This document shows, one piece after another, positions 61,656 to 64,000 of a stretch of 64,000 nucleotides of DNA. The stretch is from Sphingomonadales bacterium UBA2369 (lineage in GTDB: Bacteria; Pseudomonadota; Alphaproteobacteria; Sphingomonadales; Sphingomonadaceae), in assembly GCA_002344055.1 (NCBI GenBank), contig DDTH01000001.1:149836-213835 (forward strand), in the 5' to 3' direction. The notes beneath the pieces are model-generated. The model was not told the DNA's origin. It was given only the letters and a program-made list of their open reading frames with translations, and did not search any database. The position numbers and the translations under genes are program-made. Each line of letters opens with the position of its first letter. Positions within the stretch are counted from its first letter, which is position 1.

Positions 61656-63290
61656 TCAGGCGGCTTGGGCCACCGTCTCCTCGCCGGCGACCGAGTTCGG
61701 GCCGGCGCTGACGATCTCGACCGGGACGATCGCGCCAATGGGGGCGTCGGTCAGCAGGTGCACCGATTGCAGCCAGGGCGATTTGCCGATCTTCTGGCCG
61801 GGTTTCTTGCCGGCGCGTTCGAGCAGGACGTCCGTGTTGCGGCCGACGGTCGCTTCGTTGAACGCGTGCTGGCACTTGGTGATCAGGGCCTGCAGGCGCT
61901 GGAGGCGTTCGTCGGCCAGCTCGGGCGCGACCTGATCGGCCATGCTCGCGGCGGGGGTGCCGGGGCGGGGGCTGTATTTGAAGCTGAAGGCGTGGCTGTA
62001 GCGGGTCGCCTCGACGATGCGCAGGGTGGCCTGGAAATCCTCTTCCGTCTCGCCGGGGAAACCGACGATGAACGTGGTCCGCAGCGCGATGGCCGGCACG
62101 CCGGCGCGGATGCGGGCGATCAAGTCCTCAATGTACTGGCGGCCCGTCTCTCGGCGCATGCGTTCGAGCATGACTTCGTGGATGTGTTGCAACGGCATGT
62201 CCACGTAGCGCGCGACCTTCTTTGATTCGGCGATGGTCTGGATGAGCTCGTCGGTCCAGTGCGCCGGGTGCGTGTAGAGCAGGCGGATCCAGAAGTCGCC
62301 CTTCAAGGCGTTCAACTCGCGGATCAACGTGCAAAGCGTGGTGGCGTCGGCGGGCAAAGCCTTTGCGCGCGCATTGAACTTCTCCGGCGACGAGATTGAG
62401 CGACGGTGATCCGGCTGGAGATCGAGGCCGTAATAGGTCGAGTCCTGCGAGATGAGGTTCAGTTCCTTGACCCCGTCTTTGATCAATGCCTTCGCCTCGG
62501 CCACGATGTCGGCCTGCGTGCGGCTGCGATGCGAGCCGCGCATCCGGGGAATGATGCAGAAGCTGCACGGATGATTGCAGCCCTCGGCGATCTTCACGTA
62601 GGCGAAGTGCCGCGGCGTGAGCCGGAAGCGCGGCGTGGCGTAATCGGGAATGTAGTTCGGGCGGCTCGCGACATCGACGATGGGAGCGTCCGAATGCGGT
62701 GTGTGGGGGGGGGGATGCGGAGTGGCGATGAGTTGCCGCGTCTGACCGAATTGGTCCGTGCCGCGAAGCGTTTGCTCGTCGTCGTGCGTGTGGGAGCCCT
62801 TCTTTTGGTCGAGTTCCGCCAGTTTCGACTTCACCTTTTGTCCGCGCCGTGCCGGAGGCCGGCGCTCCGGGGAGGCGAGTTTCGCGCGCCGATGTTCGAC
62901 GGCCTGCTTGATGAGATCCGTGACGTTCGCCACCTGGTCGATGCCCATGATGACATCGACTTCGGGCAGCAGTTTCGGCAATTCATCCTTGAACCGTTGC
63001 GGCAGGCAACCGGAGACCACGAGCGCCTGGCCGGGATTGACCTGTTCGCGCAGGGCCGAGGATTCCAGAATGGTATCGACGCTCTCCTCTTGCGCCGAGT
63101 CGATGAACGAGCAGGTGTTCACGACGAGCACATCGGCGGCCTCGGCGTCGTTGGTAATCTCGACGCCGTCCTTGATTAGGGTGCCGAGCATGACCTCGGC
63201 ATCGACGAGGTTCTTCGCGCAACCGAGCGAGATCATGCCCACGCGGATGGGCGCGGGCGCGGGTGCGGGCGTCTTGGGATTCTTTTTCAC
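61656..63290 (-). CDS. Chimeric methylthiotransferase: RimO-type N-terminus joined to MiaB C-terminus
   Basis: A 544-codon open frame. Residues 1 to about 420 are RimO (S12 Asp methylthiotransferase): VGMISLGCAKNLVDAEVML with C24, then C60 in VVNTC and C95 in SGCLPQR of the first cluster, radical-SAM CNHPCSFC at C238/C242/C245, and the RimO-specific IRLLYTHPAHWTDEL and YVDMPLQHIHE. Residues from about 421 are MiaB (tRNA ms2i6A synthase): FSFKYSPRPGTPAASM, FNEATVGRNTDVLLERAGKKPGQKIGKSPWLQSVHL, PNSVAGE, with its TRAM domain. The switch lies at FIVGFPGETEEDFQ (407-420). The 3' context (phoH-ybeY-corC) is that of miaB. Likely a join between two organisms. The frame alone suggests a protein that probably never existed. 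Confidence 0.9.
   Translation of the reverse strand: MKKNPKTPAPAPAPIRVGMISLGCAKNLVDAEVMLGTLIKDGVEITNDAEAADVLVVNTCSFIDSAQEESVDTILESSALREQVNPGQALVVSGCLPQRFKDELPKLLPEVDVIMGIDQVANVTDLIKQAVEHRRAKLASPERRPPARRGQKVKSKLAELDQKKGSHTHDDEQTLRGTDQFGQTRQLIATPHPPPHTPHSDAPIVDVASRPNYIPDYATPRFRLTPRHFAYVKIAEGCNHPCSFCIIPRMRGSHRSRTQADIVAEAKALIKDGVKELNLISQDSTYYGLDLQPDHRRSISSPEKFNARAKALPADATTLCTLIRELNALKGDFWIRLLYTHPAHWTDELIQTIAESKKVARYVDMPLQHIHEVMLERMRRETGRQYIEDLIARIRAGVPAIALRTTFIVGFPGETEEDFQATLRIVEATRYSHAFSFKYSPRPGTPAASMADQVAPELADERLQRLQALITKCQHAFNEATVGRNTDVLLERAGKKPGQKIGKSPWLQSVHLLTDAPIGAIVPVEIVSAGPNSVAGEETVAQAA
62031..62072. other. Inferred junction of two genomes
   Basis: The codons for FIVGFPGETEEDFQ, a motif shared by RimO and MiaB, mark the last place where both families agree. 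Left of it the sequence is sphingomonad MiaB, and right of it Verrucomicrobia-like RimO. The exact base cannot be resolved because both parents would be nearly identical here. A short shared stretch such as this is what an assembler can join across. Confidence 0.8.
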
Positions 63291-63372
63291 CGGGCGGGCA
63301 AGCTAGGCATGGGCGCGAGCCGGCGAAAGCGAAAACTTTGACTCCGGACGCGGAACCGGGAATTCTCCCGTC

Positions 63373-64000
63373 ATGAACCCGCGCTTCGCATTCTCCCGTG
63401 CCTTTGCCCTCGTCACTCTTTCGACGTTCATCGGTGCCGCGTCCAGCTTCGCCGCCGATGACTACACGCTCGGTCCGGATTCGCAGCCGAAGGACGGCGT
63501 GCCGAAGGGCGCGGTGAAGGGGCCGTTCCAGTGGGAGAGCCAGATCTTCCCCGGCACCGTGCGCGATTACTGGATTTATTTGCCGGCGCAATACGATGCC
63601 GCCAAGCCGGCCGCGTTGATGGTTTTTCAGGACGGAGGCGGATTCGTCAGCACCAACGGCAGCTACCGCGCGCAGGTCGTGTTCGACAACCTGATCCATG
63701 CGAAGGAAATGCCGGTGACGATCGGGCTTTTCATCAATCCCGGCAACGTGCCGCCCGCCGAGGAAGGCCGGCGGCCGCGCAGCAATCGCAGCTTCGAATA
63801 CGACTCGCTCGGTGATCAATACACGCGCTTCCTGCTGGAAGAAATCATCCCGGCGGTGCGCAAGGATTACGCGATCACCGACGACCGCGAAGGCTGGGCG
63901 ATCTGCGGGAACAGTTCGGGCGGCATCTGTGCGTGGACGGTGGCCTGGGAGCGGCCGGACAAGTTCAGCAAGGTGCTCAGCCACATCGGCAGCTTCACCA
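63373..64000 (+). CDS. Secreted esterase (alpha/beta hydrolase, enterochelin-esterase-like), 5' part
   Basis: ATG 63373 opens a frame that runs off the window end, 209 codons visible. A Sec signal (AFALVTLSTFIGAASSFAA) is followed by YTLGPDSQPKDGVPKGAVKGPFQWESQIFPGTVRDYWIYLPAQYD, and the nucleophile elbow CGNSSGG, with Ser at residue 181 (GNSSG). Esterases of this kind (IroE/Fes-like, gluconolactonase-associated) are abundant in Verrucomicrobia and Planctomycetes. The Asp/His of the triad would lie beyond the window. Belongs to the non-sphingomonad side of the junction near 62050. Confidence 0.8.
   Translation, partial: MNPRFAFSRAFALVTLSTFIGAASSFAADDYTLGPDSQPKDGVPKGAVKGPFQWESQIFPGTVRDYWIYLPAQYDAAKPAALMVFQDGGGFVSTNGSYRAQVVFDNLIHAKEMPVTIGLFINPGNVPPAEEGRRPRSNRSFEYDSLGDQYTRFLLEEIIPAVRKDYAITDDREGWAICGNSSGGICAWTVAWERPDKFSKVLSHIGSFT

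Overview
The window is GC-rich DNA with tightly packed genes, frequent 4-nt ATGA/GTGA overlaps and alphaproteobacterial gene content. That content includes CarD, 7Fe ferredoxin FdxA, an Hsp15-type S4 protein beside an SUV3-like helicase, a fused MnhAB antiporter subunit, DUF1489, DUF3297, an NDUFA9-like protein and a corC-ybeY-phoH-miaB block. The families and local synteny point to Sphingomonadales (a Sphingomonas/Sphingosinicella-like organism). This assignment is inference, because no 16S rRNA gene is present.

Layout. 1-9.3 kb: end of a VWA/DUF3520 gene, a DUF1206 membrane protein, a gyrB-coupled membrane ORF, gyrB, a lipoprotein, recF, then a small regulator cluster (LuxR-type HTH with a membrane anchor, helical protein, membrane protein, winged-helix protein) divergent from a PrsW-like protease. 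9.3-13.6 kb: MFS transporter, a 267-bp nested palindromic element and a CDC48/VAT-type double AAA ATPase. 13.6-20 kb: a candidate small RNA divergent from a LysR regulator, OmpA-like protein, SDR, cyclophilin, MgtE, lipoproteins. 20-32.3 kb: carD, DoxX, fdxA, S4 protein, helicase, M23 peptidase, HerA-type ATPase, TIGR02186/TauE pair, and an NfrB-like glycosyltransferase with its partner. 32.4-40.7 kb: DUF885 peptidase, OsmC, tyrosine catabolism (hppD, hmgA), TauE, LD-carboxypeptidase, rnk. 40.7-46.8 kb: a complete Mrp-type Na+/H+ antiporter operon (mnhAB-C-D-E-F-G). 47-52.4 kb: PhyH-type dioxygenase, tRNA-Leu(CAG), NDUFA9-like protein, uppP, GST, TonB-like protein. 52.5-61.6 kb: propionate genes (mce, pccB), an ArsR/SRPBCC divergent pair, enoyl-CoA hydratase, corC-ybeY-phoH and a lipoprotein.

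The most important observation is at the right end. The 544-codon gene at 61656-63290 (minus strand) is a head-to-tail chimera. Its N-terminal ~420 residues are RimO (ribosomal protein S12 methylthiotransferase) of a Verrucomicrobia/Opitutales-like type. Its C-terminal ~125 residues are sphingomonad MiaB, which is the gene expected next to phoH-ybeY-corC. The switch falls in a conserved radical-SAM motif (about 62031-62072). Everything to its right, including a secreted esterase of the kind common in Verrucomicrobia and Planctomycetes, appears to come from a different organism. The simplest reading is a metagenome mis-join, with natural recombination as the less likely alternative.

Other points worth a look: the candidate small RNA/LysR control region, the composite palindrome between the MFS and CDC48 genes, the leaderless ArsR gene whose start codon lies inside its own predicted operator, and the membrane-regulator/PrsW neighbourhood.
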